Shown here piece by piece: positions 11,501 to 22,300 of a DNA stretch of 64,000 bases. The notes beneath the pieces were generated by a model, which made no database searches, was not told where the DNA came from, and was given only the letters and a program-made list of their open reading frames with translations. The DNA comes from Clitopilus passeckerianus (taxonomy: Eukaryota; Basidiomycota; Agaricomycetes; Agaricales; Entolomataceae): assembly GCA_944990035.1 (NCBI GenBank), contig CALYLX010000035.1, positions 62,001-126,000 of the forward strand, given 5' to 3'. Position numbers and translations under genes: made by a program. Position 1 is the stretch's first letter. Every line of letters starts with the position of its first letter.

Positions 11501-12934
11501 ATGGCGGCCACCACCGAAGTCTGGTGCCTCCTCATCGATCCCAAGAATATTCCCATCGGATGCCCCATAAAGGTCGCCGCCAGGAATATCTTGGACTTCA
11601 AAGAGAAGTTTAAGGAGAAATTCTTTATCACTCTCAAGGATACCGACGTTAAACAACTCGCTGTTTGGCACTGCAAGGAACCAAAGCTGTCCGCCGATGC
11701 ACGCGAGGGACAACTAGAGGCCCTTATCAAGGGGATTAATTTCTTTGACGAGAGCAAGGTTGTTGAACCCACCAGTCCAACGTTGGTGCAAAACCTCGGG
11801 CTCTCTGAATACGAGATGTTGCTCGTGCAAGTGACCGCTGATGCGTTTCAACGTCCCGCCTGGGCTCAAACTTCAATGCCAAAGAACGGTACGTCGTAAT
11901 ACGCTCTACGAGCGGGTAGGTCAAGCCTTGAAGCGGATATTTGACATAGCTGGGGGAATACCGACGTGCACCACTGGCAACGGTAAGCGCTCTCGCGAGG
12001 ATGACACGGCCACCGGCAACGATGAGCCCAATAAACGTCAACGGCGAGTTAGGGAAGGAGATGGGGGAGTGGATGCGCTTGAGGAGGCTGGGTACGAGGT
12101 GGAGTCGGCTTTGGAGGAGGTCAGCGTGTTTAGCCACGGGACGTTTGAGAGGTTGCCTGAGGTAGGTACGAGTACGCAGATACATATTCTGGCAACTGAG
12201 CCTAATGTACACCCGTTTCATAGCTGCCACCCCACATCTACTGCGTCCGTCGGAAGGGAGGTACTAGCGGCACTGGAGAGGAATACGTAGCGAAAAGAAT
12301 CCGGCGGGGCTCGAGCGAATTGGAAATTCTCCTGAACCTCGGACGAATAGAGGCGGGGGCGCGATGCGACAACATCATTCCCTTACTCGACGTGGTCAGT
12401 TCAAGTTCGGAATCAGGCAGCTTCATCGTGCTTCCGAAGTTGCGGACCATCTCCTCCGAACTAGACCGTCCTTATGGCAGCGGTGGTGCGTTGACTGGTC
12501 GATACATCGCCCTCAGCCGCGACCTAGCCAACGGCCTCACATTCCTCCACTCGCACGGAATCGCCCACCTCGACATCAACCCATCCAACCTCGTCTACAC
12601 CTCCACCTATCAGCTACAAATTATCGATTTCGACATCTCCGTCCGCGTTGAGGGGGAGGTTACTCAGATTGATAGGTTCCTTGGGACGGAGGGGTGGATG
12701 GCCCCGGAAATTGGAGAAAAGGATGGGAGGGGGAGGAAGAGGATGTATAGCCCTATGAAGGCAGATAGGTGGTCTTGCGGGAGGGTATTTTTGGCTTTTG
12801 CGGTGAGGCATACGGGTGAGGACGAGGGCTTGCAATTGAGAGAGTTTGCAGAGAGGTTGGTGGGGAGCGATCCAGATTGTCGACCTAGGTTGAGTGAATG
12901 GTGCGAACCACACGCTGGACCGGGCGAAGGGTGA
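11501..12934 (+). CDS. Crinkler-like N-terminal domain fused to a divergent protein kinase
   Basis: Exons 11501-11888, 11950-12161 and 12224-12934 sum to 436 aa. The first exon (about residues 1-115) starts MAATTEVWCLLIDPKNIPI and contains KQLAVWHCKEP. It resembles the ubiquitin-like Crinkler (CRN) effector N-terminal domain by its W/VW/LLV spacing. A basic linker (KRSREDD, NKRQRR) could serve for nuclear import. The kinase part keeps the beta-3 lysine (EYVAKRIRR) and reads HLDINPSNL in the catalytic loop, DFD in place of DFG, and GTEGWMAPE in the activation segment. The catalytic Asp is present but the usual Lys of HRDxKxxN is Asn, so activity is uncertain. The CRN call rests on pattern memory; the kinase call is firm. 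Confidence 0.7.
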
Positions 12935-13783
12935 TGAGGAAGGAATAATGGATGCTGGAGACGAACGTTGGTCACGGAAGACCTGGTGAATTTTTCGGGT
13001 GGTTGATATTCACATTACTTTTACCTACTAGCAAATTTTCAAGTCCATCAAGGACAAGTGTTTGGATACGTGGCCATATGTACTATTATGTATAGTGAAG
13101 CTACAAGTTATGAACAGGCAACCTCGCTGTAGGCTTCCGTACGGGTACGATAACTCAAGGTGAACTTACTTCAGGAGTTTGGCGTGCATTCGGGTCTGTG
13201 GACATCTCCCCTACGACGGTTGCCCTAAGCGTGAGCAAAGTGTAAGCCACACGGCACGGGGAAGGTTTCCACGTTGCTTGGTTGAGATTACGGCTGCTCG
13301 GGTGACCGTGAATGACTCCCTAGCGCCTTTGTGCAAGAATATTCCACGTGTCACACTGCAATGATACCGGTCTCTTGAAGTAATAATCTCAGGCTGCAGT
13401 CTCTGGACCTGCTACTGCTGCCATGAGCCATAATAAGGGAAGAGGACCTGAGAACACTTCCAGTTAGTTGTAGACATATTATTCACAATTTTCGTGGGGT
13501 ATTATTACTGTACATAATGAACTAATCTTAAATTCTCGCATGCGAATCGTCATTTGATTTCTGACACGGGTAACGGCTAGTACACATGCATATATACCGG
13601 CAAGCATTAAGCTAATGCGTGCACTTTTGATAGCTACCGCCTCACATTTATTAGGTTCGTTGGAAGGGCGATATCAGGGAGGAAGAATATGTAGTGAAGA
13701 GAATTCGACGGGGCTCAGGCGAGTTGCTACTAAATGCATAAGCAAAAACGATCACCCTCTCGCAAAGAACGCGATACGTACAT
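12935..13783. other. Intergenic region with one kinase shard
   Basis: Apart from the kinase shard at 13650-13736 I see no gene. The stretch lies between the 3' ends of two convergent genes. Confidence 0.5.
13650..13736 (+). pseudogene. Shard of the neighbouring kinase gene (beta-3 region)
   Basis: About 85 bases match the start of the third exon of the Crinkler-kinase (12240-12315), including the codons for EEYV-VKRIRRGS. Small indels and substitutions separate the two. No start, catalytic loop or splice sites remain, so it is a dead fragment of an earlier duplication. Confidence 0.75.
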
Positions 13784-16636
13784 TCAGGAAATATCTGTCG
13801 CTTTGGTGCCTGCCTCTGCATTGAGGTTCGAGAGTATCTGCGAGAGCCTGACTTTGACCATCTGTGCATGTTCAAAATCAGAAGTCTTCTCGAAATGCCG
13901 GATGGATTCTTGAAGGCAAGAAGTGGCTTGATCAACATGTCCGACGTCCTCATGAGCCAAACCAAGGTAGTACCTCGCTAGGGCTTGACCAGCAGTATAC
14001 TTGATCTCTCTGCTAATTCTGTCCGCATCCTCTGAGGTCTCTATTGCCAGTCCTACCTTCCCCTGTTTCCTGTACGCCCATCCAAGCATGTTAAGGGCAT
14101 TTGCCTCTCCCAATCGATCACCAATTGAGCGATAAAGCTCAATTGCATTCTTTGCAGAGCTTTCAGCCTCGGAGAACTTGCTCATGTCGTTATAAAGATT
14201 GGCCAGGGAAAGCATACAGTTTCCTTCACCTTGTAGGTCTTCTTGTTCTTTGTAGAGCTGCAAAGCATTATTGAGGGCACTCTCTGCGTCGTCAAGACGT
14301 TCGAGTTGTCTATAAATGCCTCCAAGGTCCAGCAAGTCCCAAGCCTCCCCAATTGGGTCCCCAACTTCCCTATGAATGGATAATGCTTTCCGTAATAAGT
14401 TCGTGGCGTCTTCATTCTGACCCTGACGCTTCAGGACGTTAGCATGCGACTGAAAACAGATCGCTTTGGCCCTGGAACCCTTGGGCTGCGCGTCGGTGGC
14501 TTTACAGATGATATCTGTTGTTGGAGACCCGAGATAAGTCATCCATCGCGTATAAGTGTCGCAAGCATACACAAGAGAGTCGGTGATGTACGGGAGGGAA
14601 AATGTAAAGTTGAGGATAGAGGTGATGTTGGCGAGCTCGTTGGTGAACCAGGTGTATCTTGAACTTGAGTTGTATTCTGGGTCTTCATATAATTGCTCGA
14701 TATAGAGGTCGATCAACTTATGAATAGCCTCAATGTCTAAGGGCAGATTCTGGATGCAGAACTGCCTGATCGGCGAAAGGAGCTGATATCGTGGGGGAGA
14801 AGATTTTTTATCCAGTGAACAGAGTGCTGTAATTTGGAGGGATCTGAGGCAATCACGTAAGGAAAATGAGGGCGGGAGAAGTGCTTGGAAGCCATCCAAC
14901 CAAGTATTGTCGGACGAAAGCCCAGAGGGTAGCACCGAAATAACTGCTAATAAGGCTCTGGAGTCGTCGCTCATCCGTGGGCCGAAGACGGAGAGTTTGA
15001 GGGACACGTCAAGACGGTATTGACGATCTTCTACATCCATTCCAATTGCGCGTGTGCTTTCCTGATTCCATCGGTGCCAGAGCGAGTTTGGGGTTTCTGA
15101 TCCATCTCGCAACAAGTTCCCTACCAGAGTAACAGCAAGTGGGACCCCGGCAACAGCAACGAGCAAGTTCTGGAGCGGATCTGAGTCACTGTCTCCAAGT
15201 TCGCCTTGCGTGATTTCCTGAACAAGGTCATTCGACGCGGCCTGTGTTAACGGTGGCAACGGGCCCACTCGAATCCAAGCGACAGCTCCAGGTCCCTGAG
15301 TACCCCGAATTGTGACGATGAGGGCAAGCGTAGAAATCAAGGCCACCTGCCCGATGAAATCATCCGCATCACGACGGTTCTTTGGGACCTCCCAAAATGT
15401 CTCGTAATTGTCAATGCAGATGACCGTTTTCTCTTGTCCCAAGTAGTGCTTGACCTGCTCAAGAACCTGAGCATTCGACGTGCGAGATCCAGTAGGAATA
15501 TTAAAGGTATTTGCGAGGGAATTATAGACGAGCCCCGTGGTGGAAAGACCTTCGAAGGAGATGAACAACTGACGAGGATATGCTTGGGTAACTTCGGGAT
15601 CTCGCATGGCGCTGCAGGCTAGCGTTGTTTTCCCGATACCGCCCATTCCGAGGACAGCAACTCTCGCATTCGAGGATGACAGAAGAGTCGTGACGATCAT
15701 CTCCCTTTGAGTATCGCGCTCTACAACGCGGACTGGTCCTGGGGGAAGGAGGAATGCAGGGCGGATCAAAGGTCCTCTATGCACATATACCGTTACATTA
15801 GCTCAAGGTGAGCAAAGACAATAATCGGAGGCTTCCGTACCCAGGTGCATTCTGAACGGTCTGGCGTTGACTATGAATTTCGGCCAATATTTGCGTGATC
15901 CCAATCTGCGTAAACCAAAGTTAATCCTGGGGGCTCTTGAAGAGAATAGAACTCACTGCATCGACGTTCCTCCCAAAACTCTCAATCTTACGGTCAAGCT
16001 CTGTAAGTTCATCCAGGCCCCGATTGATGAACCGATCGAGGAACCCGCGCCTCATCACCGCCTGCAAGACACGGTGCACTTCCTCCAACAAACTGTTATA
16101 ATGGTTAGTCATATCACTAAGCAAGCAGCTGAGACGGAGAATGGAGACGTGCCCGTAATACACCTGTAGCTGTTTGAAAAAGGGTTCGAGTCTGCCTTCC
16201 TCCCTATAACCCTTCAACATCGCGCACTGCTCGAGAACAACCTTTCCGTTCCGAAGGACCTTCTCCAAGATTTCGTCACACCGTTTCGAATGTGCCTGGA
16301 GCTCCTACATGCGAAGAAATGAAGTGAGATCGTTAGAATGATAGTACGGTGATTACACGGGCGGACCTGACGGATTTGAAGCAGCTGGGATACGATTCCA
16401 GCGATTGCCTCTACATACGGAAGCTTCTCAGTCGTTTTTGCGACATCCTGTAATATACTGGTTATCGTGAGGGCTAGGGAGGTGGCATCCTCCGCAAACG
16501 GACGATGGGCAGCGGGGTTTTCGGGTCCAAGTTGATCAGTACTGGCAATAGCTGAAGTCTGAGTCGACGAAGATCCATGGATCGTCGAGGTTACAACCAG
16601 CTGGCGAAATGGGTTGCCCGTCTTCTTTAGGGACAT
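13784..16636 (-). CDS. NB-ARC/TPR STAND protein (fungal NLR-like) with a helical N-terminal domain
   Basis: Exons in transcript order are 16367-16636, 15957-16304, 15841-15905 and 13784-15776, giving 891 aa in whole codons. Residues about 70-200 are a helical domain (LPYVEAIAGIVSQLLQIRQ and following) resembling the Cbl-N/MLKL-like four-helix bundles seen before fungal NTPases. The NB-ARC core has the P-loop VLGMGGIGKTTLA, Walker B-like VICIDNYE, an RNBS-B-like IVTIRGTQ and the GLPL-like motif GVPLAVTLVG. The C-terminus has about five tetratricopeptide repeats with the period A...LRKAL...GD..GEA. Such proteins are thought to act as self/non-self or pathogen sensors in fungi; the ligand here is unknown. 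The N-terminal assignment is a fold guess. Confidence 0.85.
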
Positions 16637-17382
16637 GGTGGATAAACGAGAGCGTACAGGAGATAAAACGTGGTCTCGCGTTTCGCTCCATCAGATCGAC
16701 AATATGGTTGGTGTGCTTGCACCACATGACCAGAAATAGGCGCTCTGGCGCTGACAAGCACAAAGTCGGTCCGCCGATTCATACGGATCCAAGAACTGAT
16801 CGGATAAAAGCAGCTTTCTTCTATTCGAAGCAATTCTACACCGAATGAGTATCTTTTATCTGACAAAATCCTTGGGGAAACACTTCAATTCCATGATCAG
16901 GACTTTCCTTGAACCTCTTCCTCCAACACCACTTCCTCTTGTTCTCATCGTCATCACATCCAACAGTTCCGACGAGGAATTGATGTTCTCAAGGCGGGTA
17001 TACTTATTTTGAGCTTGGTGGGGTTGACATAGGATGACGAGGAGTGAGTTCAAGGTGTCCTCGGGCTATCTTAGAGGAGCAAGACGCAGTCAGCAAGAGA
17101 AGAACTAGGCGGAGATGTAGGTATCAGAACAGAACTTACGGAAACCGGTCCCGAGTCGTATCCATGAGAGTCGCTCCCGAGTCCTTTGACGCTACGGACT
17201 CAATTCGGAATTCCTGGCATCCGAGTCCTTCTGTACATTGAGAATTAGGTTGCAAAAAACGCACCCCGGGCCGAGGATACCTAAAAGCAGTCCAAGTCGA
17301 AATACGTGAATTTTCGATGGAAGAATGAACACTAAAAGGATGACATACCGATACCGTTTAGATAAACGGAGCACAGATATCG
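16637..17382. other. Gene-free stretch upstream of the NLR-like gene
   Basis: No gene was seen. The 5' region of the NLR-like gene lies at the left end. Confidence 0.4.
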
Positions 17383-17845
17383 ATTCTTCTGGACCTCGGA
17401 CGAATAGGGCGGGGGGCGCGATGTGGCAACATCATTCCCTTGCTCGACGTGGTCCGTTCAAGTTCGGAATCATCGACCTTCATATCGCACCAGCCACGGC
17501 CTTTCCTTCCTCCGCTCACACGGAACCGCCCACCTCGACATCAACCCATCCAACCTCGTCTACACCCCTGCCTTCCGTCTGCAAATCATCGACTTCTTCG
17601 ACATCTTCGCCACATAGAGGGTGAGGTTACGCGGATTGATAATTACCTGGGGACGGAGGGGTGGATGGCGCCTGAGACTGAGATTGGTGGGGAGGGGGAG
17701 GAGGTATAGCCCGGTTGAGGCGGATAGGCGGAGCTGTGGGAAGGTGTTTGAGGCGTTTGCGGGGAGGTTGGAGGGGAGCGATCCGGCTTGTCGACCTAGG
17801 TTGGCTGAGTGGTGTGAGATAGACGCCGGAGCAAGCGAAGGGTGA
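17383..17845 (+). pseudogene. Degenerate copy of the Crinkler-kinase kinase domain
   Basis: The segment starts with a near copy of the sequence around 12336-12415, then jumps by deletion to the catalytic-loop region (HLDINPSNLVYTP). It continues through LQIIDF, LGTEGWMAPE and YSPVEADR to a C-terminus like that of the intact gene (PRLAEWCEIDAGASEG, then stop). Internal deletions and several frameshifts break the frame. The N-terminal CRN-like domain is absent. Confidence 0.85.
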
Positions 17846-17938
17846 TGAGGAAGTAATGACGGATGCTGGAGGCGAAAGTTGGTCACAGAGGAGCTGGTGG
17901 ATAGTCCGACTTGCATTGTTGAAGTCTATCATTCATAG

Positions 17939-18105
17939 AATAGACATTTCGGGCTCCTGTCCGTTGCCGCTCCCGATCCCCCGAATCATATTGACTTTAG
18001 CTGCCACTTTCTTTGTCTCCTTCTCCTGCCGAGCATTATCTCGCCTCCCCTCTGTCTCTCATTGGTAGCCGTGCGATCGCATTCGATCCGGAACTGGGGA
18101 TTCGG
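17939..18105 (-). pseudogene. Inverted fragment of the YTA7 gene
   Basis: On the minus strand this stretch reads like positions 23556-23732 of the intact YTA7 gene: FRIECDRTATNERQR here against FRIECERMATRERQR there, ending with a run of over 20 identical bases coding GQEPEMSI. It lies entirely within one YTA7 exon. It is short, has lost the frame in the middle and sits between two kinase shards. Confidence 0.85.
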
Positions 18106-18235
18106 GCGAAAGAAGAGAAGAGGATGTACAGTTCGGTTGAAGTTGACCCAAGTTGATTGAGTGGTGTGAGCTAGACGCTGGAGCGAGGGAAGGATGATGA
18201 GATGATGCATGCTTGATACGAAACGTTGCTCACTG
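18106..18235 (+). pseudogene. Second shard of the kinase 3' end
   Basis: The stretch resembles 12738-12757 (KRMYS) and then the end and 3' UTR of the Crinkler-kinase (12890-12975), including the codons around LxEWCEL and the bases following the stop. Only the terminal part survives. Confidence 0.65.
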
Positions 18236-19322
18236 AATGACAAGTACGAGGGACCGCCAAGGAGCCTTCGATGATTAGGGTTTCAAACTAATTCAAAGCA
18301 CACCAGCTGCAGGGAGCGGAATCTGGCCTGTCGACATCTTCCCTTTTCCCCGCCACGTACCAAGCGTCAGCGCTTAAGCGGTTCCTTGGTGCAGGACGTT
18401 CAAGTCGAAGGCTGCGATATGGAAACACAGGATATTGGGACGAAAGGTGGGAGTGATCTTGTGGTCGGGTGTTCTGAATTCATGGCTTTTATTGTGAAGT
18501 ATATGGGCGACGATCGGGGTCTTGGGCAGTTTCAAGTTGCAAAGATACGGCCGCAGGTTGAGAAGAGAAGGAAGAGATGAGAGAGATGAGAGGAAGCTAG
18601 ACGTCATCGTCCCTCTTTCCTTGCACATTTCCAGAATGATCGACATTGCCATTTTAGGAAAGGGTCTGTGCATTGTCACACCTAATAACGTCACGCTGTG
18701 CCGCAAGCCTGCAACGACGCAAAAAGAGTCTTGAATCCAAAGCGCTTTATAAAATCGTTTCTTACTCGAGAACCCCCATCTTCACCTGGAAGGTTACCCT
18801 CACCAACTCACCAAATTCCTCCTCTTTCTCCCCAAAATTTCACCGGAAAATGTCGGGAAAACGAACATCAATTTTCTCAATACAAAAAACGGCGATGAAT
18901 GAAGACGTTTAGAGGCGAAAGGGAGCAACTTGAATGTCGCAGAGAGATTACGAGGAACGACGATCATATGGGAGGGGTTCAACGGAGGAGGTCGCTCGGA
19001 ACGGGGTAGCACAAACAAATGCAAATACTGACGAGGCACCGCCACCACAAAGGAGTTTGCTCTCGTCCGCTGCCCTCATCGACTGCAAACTCAATACTCG
19101 TTCTTCATCGTTCTATACAACGAACACATCAACGCTGACGACGACGACACCAACTAGCACGACGTTAATAGACCCTCTGACCCCTTTATTACCCTCTTGG
19201 TGAAAGGTACGTAGCCTTGGTCAGAAGTCACGTAACCTTTTGTCGCTGATCCTTTCATCCCAGTTGTTGCCCGCTCCTGCGCTCCCGGCAACACCAAACT
19301 TTCTCCAACACTTATTGAATGA
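18236..19322. other. Upstream region of YTA7
   Basis: No convincing gene was found. An open stretch from 18934 to 19203 ends before the YTA7 start and has no domain; it may be 5' leader. The rest likely holds the YTA7 promoter. Confidence 0.4.
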
Positions 19323-22300
19323 ATGAACGGCCACCCGCCACCCAACAACGACTGGCCACAGTTCAATTTTAACGGCGTACCACCAGTCTACCCGCCCACC
19401 AACGCCAACACCACCACCGCGACTGACTGGCAACAGTTTAATTTTAACGGTGTACCACCCGTTTACCCTCCTCCCCAACAACCTTTACAGCAGCCTCTCC
19501 TCCCAATGGCCCACACACCCCTCCACTTAACCCGCCGCACAACCCGTCAAAGCTCCATGTCCCATCCCCACTCAGACGACTTCGGTCCTTCAGGCTCCGA
19601 ATACCAAGCCAGCGACAAGTCACCCGGAAAGGACGATGACTTGGGGGACGCGGAAGAAGACGCCCCCGGCTCACCCGAAGAACCCGTCGAGTTCACCACG
19701 AGCAAAAGAGGTCGGAAGTTGGTGAAGAAGAGTTATGTGGAGAGCGATCCTGATGAGGCGGATTTATTCGCTAATGATGATGATGTGGATGAGCAGCCTA
19801 CAAGGAGCGCTAACGCGAACCCGAGGAGGAGTTCGAGGAGGTTGTCTTCCCTAGACGACGACGCGGACGATGATGCTGAGTCGCAACAACAAAGCAGGAG
19901 GAGCCGGATCTCGAATCGACGGAATAGCTTCATAGCTACGGATGATGAAGATACGAAAATGGCACAGTCGGGGTCGAGGTACGGGACTCGCAGTCGGACG
20001 AAGAAGCCATCCCCACCCACCGCCTCCTCTGCTGCAAAAGCCCCCTCCCGCACCTCCCGCTCAGGACCAAGCCAACGGTCCCGCCGCCTGCAAAAACGCA
20101 ACGCCGCCCGAGGAGATAATAACAATAACAACAAAGACGAAGAAGACGACGCCTACGTCGACCACCCTACCTCCTCGGGTGCGTCTGCTGACGCAGACGG
20201 GAGCGTAGACGAGAACCTTCACTCCTCAGACCTCGAACCTGAACCCGAACCTGAGGCTGAACCCGAGCAGGAGGAGTCGCAGGAGGATAACAACGGGAAA
20301 CCTTATTCCTTCCGACAACGGCAGAGGATTAATTACGCTATCCCACCCCCTCTCGAGGAGATGAGGAAACCCGCCAACCAAGGGCGGAACCGCTCCACTC
20401 ACGGATTCGGCGCCCGAGGCGGTGGTGCTGGGGCGAGGAATGGAGGAGGAGGAGGAGGATACGGAGGCTTAGGAGGAAACAAGAGAAAAGGACCTGGATG
20501 GAGTGCGAGTGGTGCTGAGTTGGGACGGTGGATGGGGATTGAGGGGGGTGATGATTCGGATTCGGATCGGGGGGCTGCTAGGACGCCTAGGAAGGGGTTC
20601 GGTGCGGGAGGAGGGTTTGGGTTGGCTGGGGCGGGAGGAGCGGCAACCGGAGGGGCGGGAGGGACGGGCTTGTTTGGGGCTGGAGGAGTGGGAGGAGCGG
20701 GGGATTTGGCGGCTGGGGGGACGCCGTCGAATTTTGGGAAGGTTAGCGATAAAGCTAGTGAGTGTTGCGTATTTTGGGAGAGGGGAAAAGGGGATACTGA
20801 TTGGAGTGACGGTTTAGTTCTTGCAGATGCGGATCCGTTGGGGGTTAATGTGAATGTTACGTTTGATGAAGTTGGGGGATTGGATGAACGTGAGTGGTCT
20901 TTTTACAGAGTTTTAACGAGACGGTGCTTATTCTTTTCAACAGATATCCATTCGTTAAAGGAGATGACTCTTTTGCCGTTGCTGTATCCCGAGGTGTTCC
21001 AGAAGTTCAATGTTACGCCACCGAGGGGTGTCCTGTTCCACGGTCCACCTGGTACGGGAAAAACCTTGCTGGCTAGAGCGCTAGCTACCAGCTGCAGATC
21101 CGATGGCCGATCAATCTGTAAGTCCACCCCCTTCTTTCGCCCATTTCTACATCCTAACACCCCACCTCCCCAAAGCCTTCTTCATGCGCAAAGGCGCCGA
21201 CTGCCTCTCCAAATGGGTCGGCGAAGCCGAACGCCAACTCCGCCTCCTCTTCGAAGAAGCCCGCACCTCGCAACCCTCCATCATCTTCTTCGACGAGATC
21301 GACGGTCTCGCGCCTGTACGTTCGTCGAAGCAGGATCAAATCCATGCCTCCATCGTCTCCACTTTGCTGGCGCTGATGGATGGTATGGATGGGAGAGGGC
21401 AGGTTGTGGTTATTGGTGCTACGAATCGACCGGATGCGGTTGATCCTGCGTTGAGGAGGCCGGGGAGGTTTGATAGGGAGTTTTATTTTGGGTTGCCGGG
21501 TGTTGAGGCGAGGGAGAAGATTTTGGGGATTATGACGAGGGGGTGGAGGGGGTGGGATGAGGGGGTTGATGGGAAAGGGAAAGAGAGGGAGAAGGGAATG
21601 GTTGGGGAGAAGAAGATTGTGGAGGTTGAGGAGGTGCTTGGGGATAAGGTTGCTAGCCCTGGAGCCGGGAAAGACAACGAGCCCGGGAAGGAGAAAGAGA
21701 AAGAGGAGGATGTTTTCGTCGTTGAGGAGGAGAGTGAGGAGGATAAGAGGGAGAGGGAAAGAAAGAAGGAGGAGGCTGTTGAGAGGTTACGTGGGTTGGC
21801 GAAGTTGACCAAGGGCTATGGTGGTGCCGATCTGAGGGTAATGCCATTTCTATCGAATTCAAAGCGCATATACTGACAGGAATGTTCTAGGCGCTGTGTA
21901 CGGAAGCGTCACTCAATGCGATTCAGAGGCGGTACCCTCAGATATATCAGTCGAACGAGAGGCTGGTGCTCAATACCGAGTCTATCAATGTTACGCTCAG
22001 AGATTTCATGGTTGCCATCAAGAGTAAGCATTTTCTCCGCATATAATCGTGTTCTTGTTACTGACCGCTGTTTCCAGAAATTATCCCTTCTTCAGCAAGG
22101 TCAACTTCCTCTGTGGCTACTCCTCTACCCCAACAGTTCTTGCCGTTGCTCAATCAGACAGTTGAGAAAGTCAAGACGGTGATCGGGAGAGTCATGCCTG
22201 TGGAGAAGCCTCTCACTGCTCTGGAGGAAGCCATGTTTGAAGATGAAGGTGGCGAGGATGGAGCGCTGGAGAGGGAGATGCTTAGCCAAGGTTGGTTGAT

